NCBI GenBank assembly: GCA_025458865.1
Contig: JALORP010000017.1
Coordinates: forward strand, 1-46,884
DNA: 46,884 nucleotides
Direction of reading: 5' to 3'
Source: Steroidobacteraceae bacterium
GTDB taxonomy: Bacteria; Pseudomonadota; Gammaproteobacteria; Steroidobacterales; Steroidobacteraceae
In this document: one piece after another, positions 8,324 through 16,153 of the stretch
Layout of the letters: each line of letters opens with the position of its first letter
How positions within the stretch are numbered: position 1 is the first letter of the stretch
Translations under genes and position numbers: made by a program
The notes under the pieces: model-generated
Database searches by the model: none
Told to the model about the DNA's origin: nothing
Seen by the model: the letters and a program-made list of their open reading frames with translations, nothing else

Positions 8324-9048
8324 CGGGTGGCCTCCTGCTCGCTGCCCGCGCGCGCCAGCTGCACGACGGACGACTCGCCCAGCTCGGCCGCATTGCGTCG
8401 GTATCGCAGCGTCCGGCCATTCTCGAGCCGGCTGTCGAGCGCCACCCACTCGCCGCTGCCGGCGGCGTAGGCGAGGACGATGTCGATTTCCCTGCCCTTG
8501 AGGACGTAGCGCTCCACGGACAGCTCGCGCCCGCCGATGCGGACGCGGTCGCGCCCGAGCGGGTCGATCCGCACCGGCACGTACTCGCCGGTCTGCGAGT
8601 TGAGCAGCTGCCGCTGCTGCAGCAGGAGCTCCCGGTCCCAGTAGGCGAAGGTCGCCACGCACTCGCCGAGCCGGCGCTCGCCCTCGCCGGTCGCGACGAC
8701 GAAGGCACCGCCGCGGGCCTTGCCGCTGACCGCGTACTGCTTGCCGTTGGAATCGGTGCGAGCGTCGATCGCCTGCAGGCAGCCGTCGCGCCACACCTCG
8801 GTGTTGCGGTGGTCGTACTCGAAGGCGGTGATCAGCAGCAGCTTGACCTCGAACTCGGCGCGGGTCTCGATGCGCACGCCGTCGCCATCCGGGGCGAGCT
8901 CGAAGCGCTGGTAGCCGATGGCGCGATCGTCCAGGAAGACGTCGAAGTTCAGCTTGCGCGTGCCGTCGCCGGCATCGGCAAGGACGGGCGTTGCCGCGAC
9001 GACGGCCAGTGAGGCCGCGAGGGCGCGCAGTGCAGGAACGGATCGCAC
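8320..9048 (-). CDS. DUF6134-like periplasmic protein
   Basis: The 242-residue protein has a signal peptide (cleavage expected after PVLADA) and a beta-rich body beginning LNFDVFLDDRAIGYQRFEL, followed by YDHRNTEVWRDGCLQAIDARTDSNGK. This looks like the DUF6134 (DUF3108-like) family of periplasmic beta-barrel-like, lipid-linked proteins of unknown function. A GTG at 9048 preceded by GAGG about nine bases earlier is the best start, and it gives a proper signal peptide. It sits 16 bp after DUF1295 and overlaps the lipocalin gene, so the products probably act together in the envelope. Confidence 0.75.
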   Translation of the reverse strand: MRSVPALRALAASLAVVAATPVLADAGDGTRKLNFDVFLDDRAIGYQRFELAPDGDGVRIETRAEFEVKLLLITAFEYDHRNTEVWRDGCLQAIDARTDSNGKQYAVSGKARGGAFVVATGEGERRLGECVATFAYWDRELLLQQRQLLNSQTGEYVPVRIDPLGRDRVRIGGRELSVERYVLKGREIDIVLAYAAGSGEWVALDSRLENGRTLRYRRNAAELGESSVVQLARAGSEQEATR

Positions 9049-9064
9049 GGATGGATACCTCGGG

Positions 9065-9841
9065 TCAGTCCGCGCGTGGCGGAGCGGGGAAGAAAGCGTT
9101 GGTGCGGCGCACATAGTCGCGGTAGGCGGGCCGCCGCTCGCCGATGTCCTTCTCGAGCAGGGCGACGCCGGATACCTTGAGCAGCAGGAATGACATCAAC
9201 AGCGGCCCTGCTGCGCTCCACCAGCCGCCGCCGGCGAGCGCGATCAGGAACAGGCCCCACCACACGCAGAAGTCGCCGAAATAGTTCGGGTGGCGGGTGT
9301 AGCGCCACAGCCCGGTGTCGAGCACCTCGCCGCGGTTGGCCGGGTCTGCCTTGAAGCGGGTGAGCTGCCAGTCGCCGCCGGCCTCGAACACCATGCCGAC
9401 GAGCCAGAGCGCTACCCCTGCCGCATCCAGCCAGCCGAGCGGGGTCGTGGAGTTGATCGCCGCGAGCAGAGGCAGCGAGATCACCCACGCGAGCCCCGCC
9501 TGCAGGCCGAAGACGATGTACAGGCTCTTGAAGGCGAAGCCGGGCTCGTTGTTGGCGCGGATCTTCTGGTAGCGGAAGTCCTCGCCATGGCCATGGTTGC
9601 GCCAGGTGATGTAGGCGGCGAGGCGCAGCGACCAGGCGGTCACCAGCGCGATCACCAGCCACGCGCGCGGGCCGGGCGCTGCCTGGCCCGCCACGTAGGC
9701 CAGTGCCGCCAGCAGGAACATCAGCGACCACATGCTGTCCACGATGCTGACGTTTCGCAGCGGCAGGCTCAGCAGCCAGCCGGCCACGGCGAAGACGGCG
9801 AGCGCCGCGAGCGCCGCGAGCCACAGTCCCAGGTCAAACAC
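9065..9841 (-). CDS. DUF1295 family membrane protein (steroid 5-alpha-reductase-like fold)
   Basis: The 258-residue integral membrane protein has about six or seven hydrophobic helices. It carries the DUF1295 signature SIVDSMWSLMF near the N terminus and, near the C terminus, LWRYTRHPNYFGDFCVWWG and LLEKDIGERRPAYRDYVRRTNAFFP. This resembles the NADPH-binding part of steroid 5-alpha-reductase and ICMT-like enzymes. Substrate unknown; a membrane lipid is likely from context. It starts 8 bp inside the end of the DUF2878 gene, so translation is probably coupled. Confidence 0.88.
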   Translation of the reverse strand: MFDLGLWLAALAALAVFAVAGWLLSLPLRNVSIVDSMWSLMFLLAALAYVAGQAAPGPRAWLVIALVTAWSLRLAAYITWRNHGHGEDFRYQKIRANNEPGFAFKSLYIVFGLQAGLAWVISLPLLAAINSTTPLGWLDAAGVALWLVGMVFEAGGDWQLTRFKADPANRGEVLDTGLWRYTRHPNYFGDFCVWWGLFLIALAGGGWWSAAGPLLMSFLLLKVSGVALLEKDIGERRPAYRDYVRRTNAFFPAPPRAD

Positions 9842-10409
9842 GGCTCGACTCCCGGGAGGCGTGCGCCAGGGCTCGCGCCGGCCTTGTCTCGAAGCCGTTC
9901 AGGCGCTCCGCCAGCAGCGTGAGCAGCGGCAGGATGACGGCCCAGCCGACCGCCTGCGCGCCGAGCGCAAGGACCGGATCGGGCATCTCCAGCCCGCCGA
10001 GCTCGGCGCCGCCGAGGTAGGCGAGCGGACCGCCGACGGCCCCGAACACGGCGGCGAGCCACGGCCGGCCCTTGAGCCAGGACATCGACAGGTTGAGCGA
10101 GGTCGCGAAGAGGGCCCACATGGCGACAATCCAGTGCGGGGCGAGCCCCGGCGCAAAGCTGCCGGAGGGGTAGTTCATCAGGCCGATCGCGACCAGCATG
10201 CTGTCCCACACGAGGCCGATCGCGGCGGCCACGGCGATGAGCTGGGCTTCCGGGGCCGGCTGCGCTGCGATGGCCAGGTGCAGGCCGACCACGACCGCCA
10301 CGGCCAGCGTGCCGGCCAGGGCCAGGTCGTTGGCGCCGCCGAGCACGCAGGCGAACCAGCCGATCTGGACGGCGGCGAAGTTCAGAAGGATTTTCGGGTC
10401 GATCTTCAT
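9834..10409 (-). CDS. DUF2878 family membrane protein
   Basis: The 191-residue protein has about six hydrophobic segments and the DUF2878 start LLNFAAVQIGWFACVLGGAND, plus LGLVWDS-like and HWIVAMWALFATSLNLSMSWL motifs. In Vibrio, Shewanella and related genomes DUF2878 genes occur with cyclopropane-fatty-acid synthase and other envelope genes; here that synthase is absent. First gene of a four-gene operon. A direct repeat matching the one upstream of the response regulator lies 62 bp before the start. Confidence 0.85.
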   Translation of the reverse strand: MKIDPKILLNFAAVQIGWFACVLGGANDLALAGTLAVAVVVGLHLAIAAQPAPEAQLIAVAAAIGLVWDSMLVAIGLMNYPSGSFAPGLAPHWIVAMWALFATSLNLSMSWLKGRPWLAAVFGAVGGPLAYLGGAELGGLEMPDPVLALGAQAVGWAVILPLLTLLAERLNGFETRPARALAHASRESSRV

Positions 10410-10470
10410 GGTTTCCCGCCCCCGCCGCGAAGGTAGGCGGCTTGTGGGATGCAAGGTTGCACCACCCGCC

Positions 10471-10488
10471 GTGAAGCGGGCGTGAAGG
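10471..10488 (-). promoter_or_regulatory. Predicted response-regulator box of the DUF2878 operon
   Basis: Plus strand reads GTGAAG-CGGGC-GTGAAGG; read toward the operon this is CTTCAC-N5-CTTCAC, two direct half sites 11 bp apart, one helical turn. An equivalent pair with the same spacing lies upstream of the response-regulator gene at 12808-12825. Direct repeats with this spacing are the usual target of PhoB/OmpR-type dimers such as PmrA and QseB. The site is between the kinase stop and the DUF2878 start, where the operon promoter must be. Confidence 0.6.
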
Positions 10489-10504
10489 CGGCGTCGAGGC
10501 CGGA

Positions 10505-11836
10505 TCAAACGGTGGGGGACGGTTCGTCGCGCGACGGGTCGAGCGGTTCGGCGCGGGCTCCGGGGAAGCGGATCTCGACCCGGGTGCCGACGCCGAGCTC
10601 GCTCGAGATCTCGACCCGCCAGCCGAACCGGTCGGAGAGCCGCCGCACGATGGTGAGCCCGACGCCGTGGCCGCCGCGCCGGCTGGCGTCGCCGCGCACG
10701 AAGGGCTCGTACATCTCGCGCACCCTGTCGGGCGCGATACCGACGCCGGTGTCGCGGATCAGCACGCGTTCCGGCCTGATCTCCACCGCGACCTCGCCGG
10801 CATCGGTGTAGGAGAAGGCGTTGCGAAGCACGTTGCCGAGCAGTACCGAGAGCACCCTCTCGGGCGCATCGAGATAGAGGCGGCACGCCGCCTGGATCGA
10901 GGAGGTCACGGGCCTGCCCTCGGCCAGCATGCGGGCGCGCTCGATCTCGTCGGCGAGGAGGTCGTTGATGCAGACCGACTCGACCGGCAACCCGGCCTCC
11001 GACTCGCGTGCCAGCAGCAGGAAGGCGCCGATCAGCTCCTCCATGTCGCGCGCCGCGCGGCGGATGCGCTGCACCGATCTCTGCCCGGCCTCGCCGAGCG
11101 CCGGGTCCGCCAGCAGCATTCCGGCGGCCATCTGGATCACCGTCAGCGGGCTGCGCAGCTCGTGGCTGGCGTCGCGGGTGAAGTGCCGCTCCCGCTCGAC
11201 GAAGGCGTTGAGCCGCTGCGAGTAGCGGGCGAGCGCGGCGGCCAGCTCGCGCACCTCGTCGTCTGCGTCGGGCGGCAGTTGCGCGGGCCCGAAGGCGGCG
11301 GGGTCGGGCGTTTGCGGGTCGAGCTCGCGGACGCGCCGGGCGAGCGCGATCACCGGGGAGAAGGCCCGCCGCGAGGCGCGGAAGCCGAGCCAGGTGGACA
11401 CGTACAGCACCAGCAGCACCATGGCGAGCGGCAGCAACCCGAAGAACGTCGCCAGGCGCGCCACGCCGCTGCGATCGAATGACAGGTACAGGCGCTGTCC
11501 GCCGCGATCGTCCACGTAGACGACGCTCTCGACCGAGCCGTCGACCCAGTCGTGGTAGCCGGGCTCGAGGCTCGCGAGCGGCTGCGGCACGTCGCCGATG
11601 TGGCCGGTGAGGTTGAGTGTCGCCGGCAGCGGGTGCGCGGGGTCGAGCGCGCGGCTCGCCCAGAAGAACTCGGCCTCGTCGCGCAGGGCCTGGCGGATCA
11701 GCACCCCCTCCAGCAGCACGCTCGACAGGAACACCCCGACCACTGCCGCGACACCAATGAAGGCCGCCTGGAGCAGCAGGGTGCGGCCGAGCCGGGCGCG
11801 CAGTCCGCCGCTAGGGCCTGTTAACGCTACAGCCAT
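10505..11836 (-). CDS. Sensor histidine kinase (start codon apparently supplied by a MITE)
   Basis: About 443 residues: a first transmembrane helix, a periplasmic loop of roughly 110 residues, a second helix, a HAMP-like linker, the phosphoacceptor motif FTRDASHELRSPLTVIQ, and an ATPase domain with N box (LLGNVLRNAFSY), G1 (DTGVGIAP) and G2 (GGHGVGLTIV). It partners the OmpR-type regulator encoded just upstream. The current ATG at 11836 lies within the terminal repeat of an inserted element and reads MAVALTGP before rejoining SGGLRARLG. Joining the two flanks at the CTAG duplication restores an ancestral MATSGGLRARLG start whose ATG (12087-12089) lies inside the end of the regulator gene. The kinase therefore remains open but has an altered N terminus and 5' context. 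The frame is open further upstream in the element, so other starts are possible. Confidence 0.88.
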   Translation of the reverse strand: MAVALTGPSGGLRARLGRTLLLQAAFIGVAAVVGVFLSSVLLEGVLIRQALRDEAEFFWASRALDPAHPLPATLNLTGHIGDVPQPLASLEPGYHDWVDGSVESVVYVDDRGGQRLYLSFDRSGVARLATFFGLLPLAMVLLVLYVSTWLGFRASRRAFSPVIALARRVRELDPQTPDPAAFGPAQLPPDADDEVRELAAALARYSQRLNAFVERERHFTRDASHELRSPLTVIQMAAGMLLADPALGEAGQRSVQRIRRAARDMEELIGAFLLLARESEAGLPVESVCINDLLADEIERARMLAEGRPVTSSIQAACRLYLDAPERVLSVLLGNVLRNAFSYTDAGEVAVEIRPERVLIRDTGVGIAPDRVREMYEPFVRGDASRRGGHGVGLTIVRRLSDRFGWRVEISSELGVGTRVEIRFPGARAEPLDPSRDEPSPTV

Positions 11837-12082
11837 CGCTGCGTTGCAACCGGCAAGGCCAGCGGGCAAGGCGCGAGCGACGAAGTTTGGTCGCTCCAAA
11901 TGAGGAGCGAGCAACGCGGCCCGCTGGCCTTGCCGGCCGCAACCCACAGGGCTGGGCCTGGGGTGGCCCGGGGCTGCGTCTCTCGTCGCTCAAGTACGTA
12001 CAGTACATTTCACTCCTCGTTCCTTGCCGCGGGCCACCGCAGGCTCCAGCGCAGCGATGGCCGTAGCGTTAACAGGCCCTAG
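11811..12082. mobile_element. MITE-like element, 264 bp with 29-bp terminal inverted repeats and CTAG duplication
   Basis: Element 11815-12078 is bounded by CTAG on both sides (11811-11814 and 12079-12082). Terminal repeats 11815-11843 and 12050-12078 begin GGCCTGTTAACGCTAC and match at 28 of 29 positions. Inside are an 18-bp perfect inverted repeat (11850-11867 with 11919-11936) enclosing a smaller GCTCC/GGAGC hairpin, and an AGTACGTACAGTAC near-palindrome further on. It encodes no transposase. It sits between regulator and kinase: one CTAG copy preserves the regulator stop codon and the left repeat provides an in-frame ATG for the kinase. A four-base CTAG target is known in IS5-type elements, but the parent family cannot be named from this copy. 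Confidence 0.85.
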
Positions 12083-12780
12083 TGGCCATCGTCCACGGAC
12101 AGCCGGTAGCCCGCGCCTGCAATGGTGTGCAGCAGCGGCCGGTCGAATGGCTTGTCGATGACCTTGCGCAGGTTATACAGGTGGCTACGCAGCGTGTCGC
12201 TGTCCGGCAGCAGGTCGCCCCACACCTCGCGCTCGAGCTGCTGGCGGCTGACCACGCGCGGCGAGGCCCGCATCAGGGTCGTGAGCAGCTTCAGCCCGAT
12301 CGGCGTCAACGTCAGCGCCTGCCCGGCGCGCGTCACGCGCAGGGTGGCGGTGTCGAGCGTGAGGTCGCCGACGGTGTAGGTCTCGCTCGTGACGGCGCCG
12401 CGGTGGCGCCGCAGCAGCGTGCGTACGCGCGCTTCCAGTTCGCGGATCTCGAATGGCTTGACCAGGTAGTCGTCCGCGCCGGCCTCCAGCCCGGTCAGCT
12501 TGTCTTCGAGCGTATCGCGCGCGGTCAGCATCAGCAGCGGAGTATTGCGGCGCGCTTCCTGCCGCAGCTTGCGGCACAGGGTGACGCCGTCGATGCCCGG
12601 CAGCATCAGGTCGAGCACGATGACGTCGTAGTCGTTGGTGACGGCGAGGTGCAGGCCAGACACGCCGTCGCCGGCGAAGTCGACGGCGAAACCCTGCTGC
12701 TCGAGGAACTCCACGATCATCTCGGCGATGTCGCGGTGGTCCTCGACTAGCAGCACGGTGGCGTGGGTCGGCTCGATCAT
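12079..12780 (-). CDS. OmpR/PhoB-family response regulator
   Basis: The 233-residue protein has a receiver domain (acidic pair E13-D14, phospho-acceptor D57 in VIVLDLMLPGIDG, signalling Thr in LMLTARD, Lys in YLVKPFE) and a C-terminal winged-helix DNA-binding domain with RQQLEREVWGD and TIAGAGYRLS. The overall form is like PmrA/QseB/ColR regulators. Its stop TAG lies in the target duplication of the inserted element, leaving the protein intact. The upstream CTTCAC-N5-CTTCAC pair suggests autoregulation; an identical arrangement precedes the DUF2878 operon. Confidence 0.93.
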   Translation of the reverse strand: MIEPTHATVLLVEDHRDIAEMIVEFLEQQGFAVDFAGDGVSGLHLAVTNDYDVIVLDLMLPGIDGVTLCRKLRQEARRNTPLLMLTARDTLEDKLTGLEAGADDYLVKPFEIRELEARVRTLLRRHRGAVTSETYTVGDLTLDTATLRVTRAGQALTLTPIGLKLLTTLMRASPRVVSRQQLEREVWGDLLPDSDTLRSHLYNLRKVIDKPFDRPLLHTIAGAGYRLSVDDGH

Positions 12781-12789
12781 CGAACCAAC

Positions 12790-12825
12790 AGTCTAGCGGG
12801 CGGGCCGGTGAAGAGCGCGTGAAGG
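12790..12825 (-). promoter_or_regulatory. Response-regulator promoter with CTTCAC-N5-CTTCAC box
   Basis: In the gene direction the order is CTTCAC-GCGCT-CTTCAC (12808-12824), a 12-bp spacer, and TAGACT (12790-12795), a good -10 match that lies about 10 bases before the ATG. No -35 match is seen at the correct distance, as expected for an activated promoter where the regulator takes the -35 place. The transcript would have a very short leader. The box matches that at 10471-10488. Confidence 0.6.
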
Positions 12826-12913
12826 CGCGTCGACGGCGATGGATCCGGGCGTCGGCCGGACGGGATCCACGCTGGCGTTGCCGAGCGCGCCCGACCGGGG
12901 TAGGGTCGCCGCC

Positions 12914-13186
12914 ATGAGCCTGCGCCGCCAACTGGACGCCCTGATGCCCGGCTGGGAGCGCTGGTACCCGAGCGTCTTCGACGCTGCGCGCGACCTCGGC
13001 CTGATCCGGGCGCGGGTCTGTCCCCCGTCGCAGCTGCTGCTGTCGAACCGCCACGCGGGCATCACGAGCGAGGCGATCGAGGCATTCCGCAAGAAGTGGC
13101 AGGTCGAGTACGACCCGCTGGTGGACGGCCCGCAGGAAGAGGAGCCCGCCGCACCGCCGCCCAAGCCGGCCCGGCGCCGCCGCTGA
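12914..13186 (+). CDS. Small hypothetical protein with basic tail
   Basis: The 90-residue protein is not recognised. It has an amphipathic helical start (LRRQLDALMPGWERWYPSVFDAARDLG), a middle part with SEAIEAFRKKWQVEYDP, and a low-complexity tail of acidic residues, prolines and a final arginine run. No signal peptide or membrane helix. It ends five bases before the GTG of the ABC transporter gene, so the two are probably one transcript. The 133 bp to the divergent response regulator contain its promoter, which I cannot assign. Confidence 0.65.
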   Translation: MSLRRQLDALMPGWERWYPSVFDAARDLGLIRARVCPPSQLLLSNRHAGITSEAIEAFRKKWQVEYDPLVDGPQEEEPAAPPPKPARRRR

Positions 13187-13191
13187 CGGCC

Positions 13192-15051
13192 GTGGCCGAC
13201 CAGGACAGTCCGCGCCGGCGGGCCCGCGCAGCAACTCCCGGCCCAGGGGCCGACCCCTTCGCCGGGGGCTTTCTCGGCGTGTTCCGCTATACGCGGCGCG
13301 CCCTCGACCTCGTCTGGAGCACCAACCGCCGGCTGACGCTGGCGCTGGCCCTGCTGACCGTCGCTGCCGGCATCCTGCCGGCGGCGGTCGCCTGGGTCGG
13401 GGCGCTGATCGTGGACGCGGTGGTCGCCGCGGTCGCGGCCGGCGGCGCGGACGCGACCCTGGTCCTCGAGTACGTGGCCGTCGAGGCCCTGCTGGTGGCC
13501 TTGCTCGCCGGGGTCCAGCGCGGGCTCAACATGTGCCAGTCGCTGCTGCGCGCGCAGCTCGGCCAGCGCGTCAACGTCATGATCCTCGAGAAGGCGCTCA
13601 CCCTCGAGCTCGCCCAGTTCGAGGACTCGGAATTCTACGACAAGCTCACCCGCGCCCGGCGCGAGGCCTCGGTGCGGCCGCTGTCGCTGGTCATGCGGAC
13701 CTTCGGGCTCGGCCAGAACGCGGTCTCGCTCGCGAGCTACGGCGTGCTGCTGGTGCAGTTCTCACCGTGGGCGCTGGCGCTGCTGGTGGCGGCCGGCCTG
13801 CCGTCCTTCCTCGCCGAGGCGAAGTTCTCCGGCGACGCCTTCCGGCTGTTCCGCTGGCGCTCGCCCGAGACCCGCATGCAGATGTACCTCGAGACGGTGA
13901 TCGCGCGCGAGGATCACGCCAAGGAGGTCAAGCTGTTCGGCCTCGGCCGGCGCCTGCTCGACCGCTACCGGGCCATCTTCGAGAAGCTCTACCGGGAGGA
14001 TCGCGCGCTCACCATCCGCCGCGACAGCTGGGGCTTCGGCCTCGGGCTCGTCGGCACCGCGACGCTGTACGGCGCCTTCGCCTGGATCGCGGTCAGCGCG
14101 GTGCGCGGCGCGATCAGCCTCGGCCAGATGACCATGTACGTGGCCCTCTTCCGGCAGGGCCAGTCGGCGGTCTCGGCGAGCCTCTCCGCGGTCAGCGGCA
14201 TGTACGAGGATAACCTCTACGTCTCGACTCTCTACGAGTACCTCGAGACGCCGGTGCCGCGCATCGAGGGCACGGCCACGCGCGGGCCGGACGCGGCCGA
14301 CGGCGTTCGCTTCGAGGGCGTGGGTTTTACCTACCCGGGCGCCACCGAGCCCGCCCTCGAGGACGTCAGTCTCCACCTGCGGCCCGGCATGAGCCTCGCG
14401 CTCGTCGGCGAGAACGGCTCCGGCAAGACCACGCTGATCAAGCTCCTGACCCGGCTGTACGACCCGACGCAGGGGCGGATCCTGCTCGACGGCCTGGACC
14501 TGCGCGAGTGGGATCCGCTGGCGCTGCGCGCGCGCGTGGGCGTGATCTTTCAGGACTTCGCCCGCTACCAGATGCTGGTGGGCGAGAACGTCGGCGCCGG
14601 CGACGAGGAGCACTTCGAGGACGAGGCGCGCTGGCGCGAGGCGGCGGAGAAGGGCCAGGCCGCGCCCTTCATCGAGCGCCTGCCGGCCGGCTACGGCACC
14701 CAGCTCGGCAAGTGGTTCAAGGACGGGCGCGAGCTCTCGGGCGGCCAGTGGCAGAAGATCGCGCTGTCGCGTGCCTTCATGCGCAGCCGCGCCGACATCC
14801 TCGTGCTCGACGAGCCGACCGCGGCCATGGACGCGCGGGCCGAGGCGGAGGTGTTCGAGCACTTCCGGCGGCTGGCCTCGGACCGGATCACCATCCTGAT
14901 CTCGCACCGCTTCTCGACGGTGCGCATGGCCGACCAGATCGCGGTGCTCGACCGCGGCCGGATCGTCGAGCGCGGCGACCACGACGCGTTGATGGCGCAG
15001 GGCGGGGTCTACGCCAGCCTGTTCACCCTGCAGGCGAAGGGCTATCGCTGA
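13192..15051 (+). CDS. ABC transporter, fused permease and ATPase (exporter type)
   Basis: About 619 residues in type I exporter layout: an N-terminal membrane domain of some six helices (residues about 35-330), then a nucleotide-binding domain with Walker A GENGSGKTT, Q-loop region VGVIFQDFARYQ, signature LSGGQWQKIALSRAF, Walker B ILVLDEPTAAMD and switch His (ISHRFST). The segment LAQFEDSEFYDKLTRARREA is common in the peptide/lantibiotic-exporter-like subgroup. A GTG at 13192 shortly after the preceding stop is the likely start. It is expected to work as a homodimer; substrate unknown. Confidence 0.88.
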   Translation: MADQDSPRRRARAATPGPGADPFAGGFLGVFRYTRRALDLVWSTNRRLTLALALLTVAAGILPAAVAWVGALIVDAVVAAVAAGGADATLVLEYVAVEALLVALLAGVQRGLNMCQSLLRAQLGQRVNVMILEKALTLELAQFEDSEFYDKLTRARREASVRPLSLVMRTFGLGQNAVSLASYGVLLVQFSPWALALLVAAGLPSFLAEAKFSGDAFRLFRWRSPETRMQMYLETVIAREDHAKEVKLFGLGRRLLDRYRAIFEKLYREDRALTIRRDSWGFGLGLVGTATLYGAFAWIAVSAVRGAISLGQMTMYVALFRQGQSAVSASLSAVSGMYEDNLYVSTLYEYLETPVPRIEGTATRGPDAADGVRFEGVGFTYPGATEPALEDVSLHLRPGMSLALVGENGSGKTTLIKLLTRLYDPTQGRILLDGLDLREWDPLALRARVGVIFQDFARYQMLVGENVGAGDEEHFEDEARWREAAEKGQAAPFIERLPAGYGTQLGKWFKDGRELSGGQWQKIALSRAFMRSRADILVLDEPTAAMDARAEAEVFEHFRRLASDRITILISHRFSTVRMADQIAVLDRGRIVERGDHDALMAQGGVYASLFTLQAKGYR

Positions 15052-15067
15052 CCGTCGGCGCTGGCTG

Positions 15068-15087
15068 CCCGGGCCATGCGGCCCGGG
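15068..15087. terminator. Hairpin between convergent ABC transporter and TerC genes
   Basis: CCCGGGCC - ATGC - GGCCCGGG, an eight-pair perfect stem with a four-base loop, in the 49 bp between two convergent stop codons. There is no clear T-tract on either side, so it may be a weak bidirectional terminator or a 3'-end stabiliser. Confidence 0.5.
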
Positions 15088-15100
15088 GCCGATCTCGGGA

Positions 15101-16108
15101 TCAGTGCGCGTCGCCGCCTTCTTCCGGCTTCTTGCCCTTGAACGGATAGGCGCTCCGCAGCTTGTCCGGCGCCGGCACGTACAGCGACAGCGTCATCGTC
15201 ACCGCCAGCACCGTGGCGGTGAAGCCCAGCGAGTACACGACCGGGATCTTGTACAGGTCCACGATCAGCATCTTCACGCCGATGAACACCAGCACGATCG
15301 CGAGCCCGTAGGACAGCAGGTGGAAGCGCTCGTGCATCCCGGCGAGGATGAAGTAGAGCGCCCTGAGGCCCAGCACCGCGAACACGTTCGAGGTGAGCAC
15401 GATGAAGGGGTCGGTGGTGATCGCGAAGATCGCCGGGATCGAGTCCACCGCGAAGATGATGTCGATGATGCCGATCAGCGCGATCACCACGAACAGCGGC
15501 GTGGCCATCTTCACGCCGTCGCGCACCGTGAAAAACTTCTCGCCGTCGAACTCCGGCGAGATCTTCATGTGCCGGCGCATCCACTTCAGGGCCGGGTTGG
15601 ACTCGAGGTCCGGCTCCTGGCCCGTCGCCCACCACATCTTGATGCCGGTGAACACCAGGAAGGCGCCGAACAGGTACAGGATCCAGTGGAAGCGGGCGAT
15701 CAGCCACGCGCCGAGCAGGATCATGACCATGCGCAGCACCAGTGCGCCGATGATGCCGATCATCAGCACCCGCTTCTGGAACTCCTGCGGCACCGCGAAG
15801 TAGGTGAACAGCAGCAGGAACACGAAGATGTTGTCGACCGCGAGGGCCTTCTCGACCAGGTAGCCCGTGATGAACTCGAGCGCCTTGGTCTTCGCGACCG
15901 GGTTGCCGTCGAGGCCGCCGAGGTCCCACCACAGCCAGGCGCAGAACAGGCCTGAGACGGCCACCCAGATCACCGACCAGATCGCGGCCTCACGGATCGA
16001 GACGCGGTGGGCGCCCTGGCGGCTCATGGCCGCGAAATCGATCGTGAGCGCCACGGCGACGAAGGCGGCGAAGAACAGCCACATCATCGGGGTGCCGACG
16101 CTGGTCAT
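15101..16108 (-). CDS. TerC/Alx family membrane protein
   Basis: The 335-residue protein has about eight or nine hydrophobic helices and the TerC signatures FITGYLVEKALAVDNIFVFLLLFTYFAVP and IFAVDSIPAIFAITTDPFIVLTSNVFAVLGLRALYF. Both acidic transmembrane motifs (EKALAVDN and FAVDS) are intact. Family members such as Alx and MeeY are linked to manganese export and to metalation of exported proteins. The start at 16108 has AGGA upstream. The leader is only about 45 bp, too short for a yybP-ykoY riboswitch. YebC gene ends 45 bp upstream on the same strand. Confidence 0.93.
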   Translation of the reverse strand: MTSVGTPMMWLFFAAFVAVALTIDFAAMSRQGAHRVSIREAAIWSVIWVAVSGLFCAWLWWDLGGLDGNPVAKTKALEFITGYLVEKALAVDNIFVFLLLFTYFAVPQEFQKRVLMIGIIGALVLRMVMILLGAWLIARFHWILYLFGAFLVFTGIKMWWATGQEPDLESNPALKWMRRHMKISPEFDGEKFFTVRDGVKMATPLFVVIALIGIIDIIFAVDSIPAIFAITTDPFIVLTSNVFAVLGLRALYFILAGMHERFHLLSYGLAIVLVFIGVKMLIVDLYKIPVVYSLGFTATVLAVTMTLSLYVPAPDKLRSAYPFKGKKPEEGGDAH

Positions 16109-16153
16109 GGGGACATTCCTGGTGTCGCGTGAGGCGGCGGGTGTCGGCAGGGC

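Noticed and set aside
11552..11947. Long open frames running through the MITE
   Set aside because: They arise from the GC-rich stem sequence and read into the kinase or its antisense. No transposase motif is present, so the element is treated as non-coding.
10505..11947. Kinase as a pseudogene broken by the insertion
   Set aside because: The reading frame stays open through the terminal repeat, an in-frame ATG is present there, and all kinase motifs are intact.
11811..12082. Small CRISPR-like array or tRNA-derived repeat
   Set aside because: There are inverted, not regularly spaced direct repeats, and no cas genes or tRNA-like cloverleaf.
16109..16153. yybP-ykoY manganese riboswitch before the TerC gene
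   Set aside because: The gap to the upstream gene is only about 45 bp, too short for the riboswitch, and no matching conserved loop was seen.
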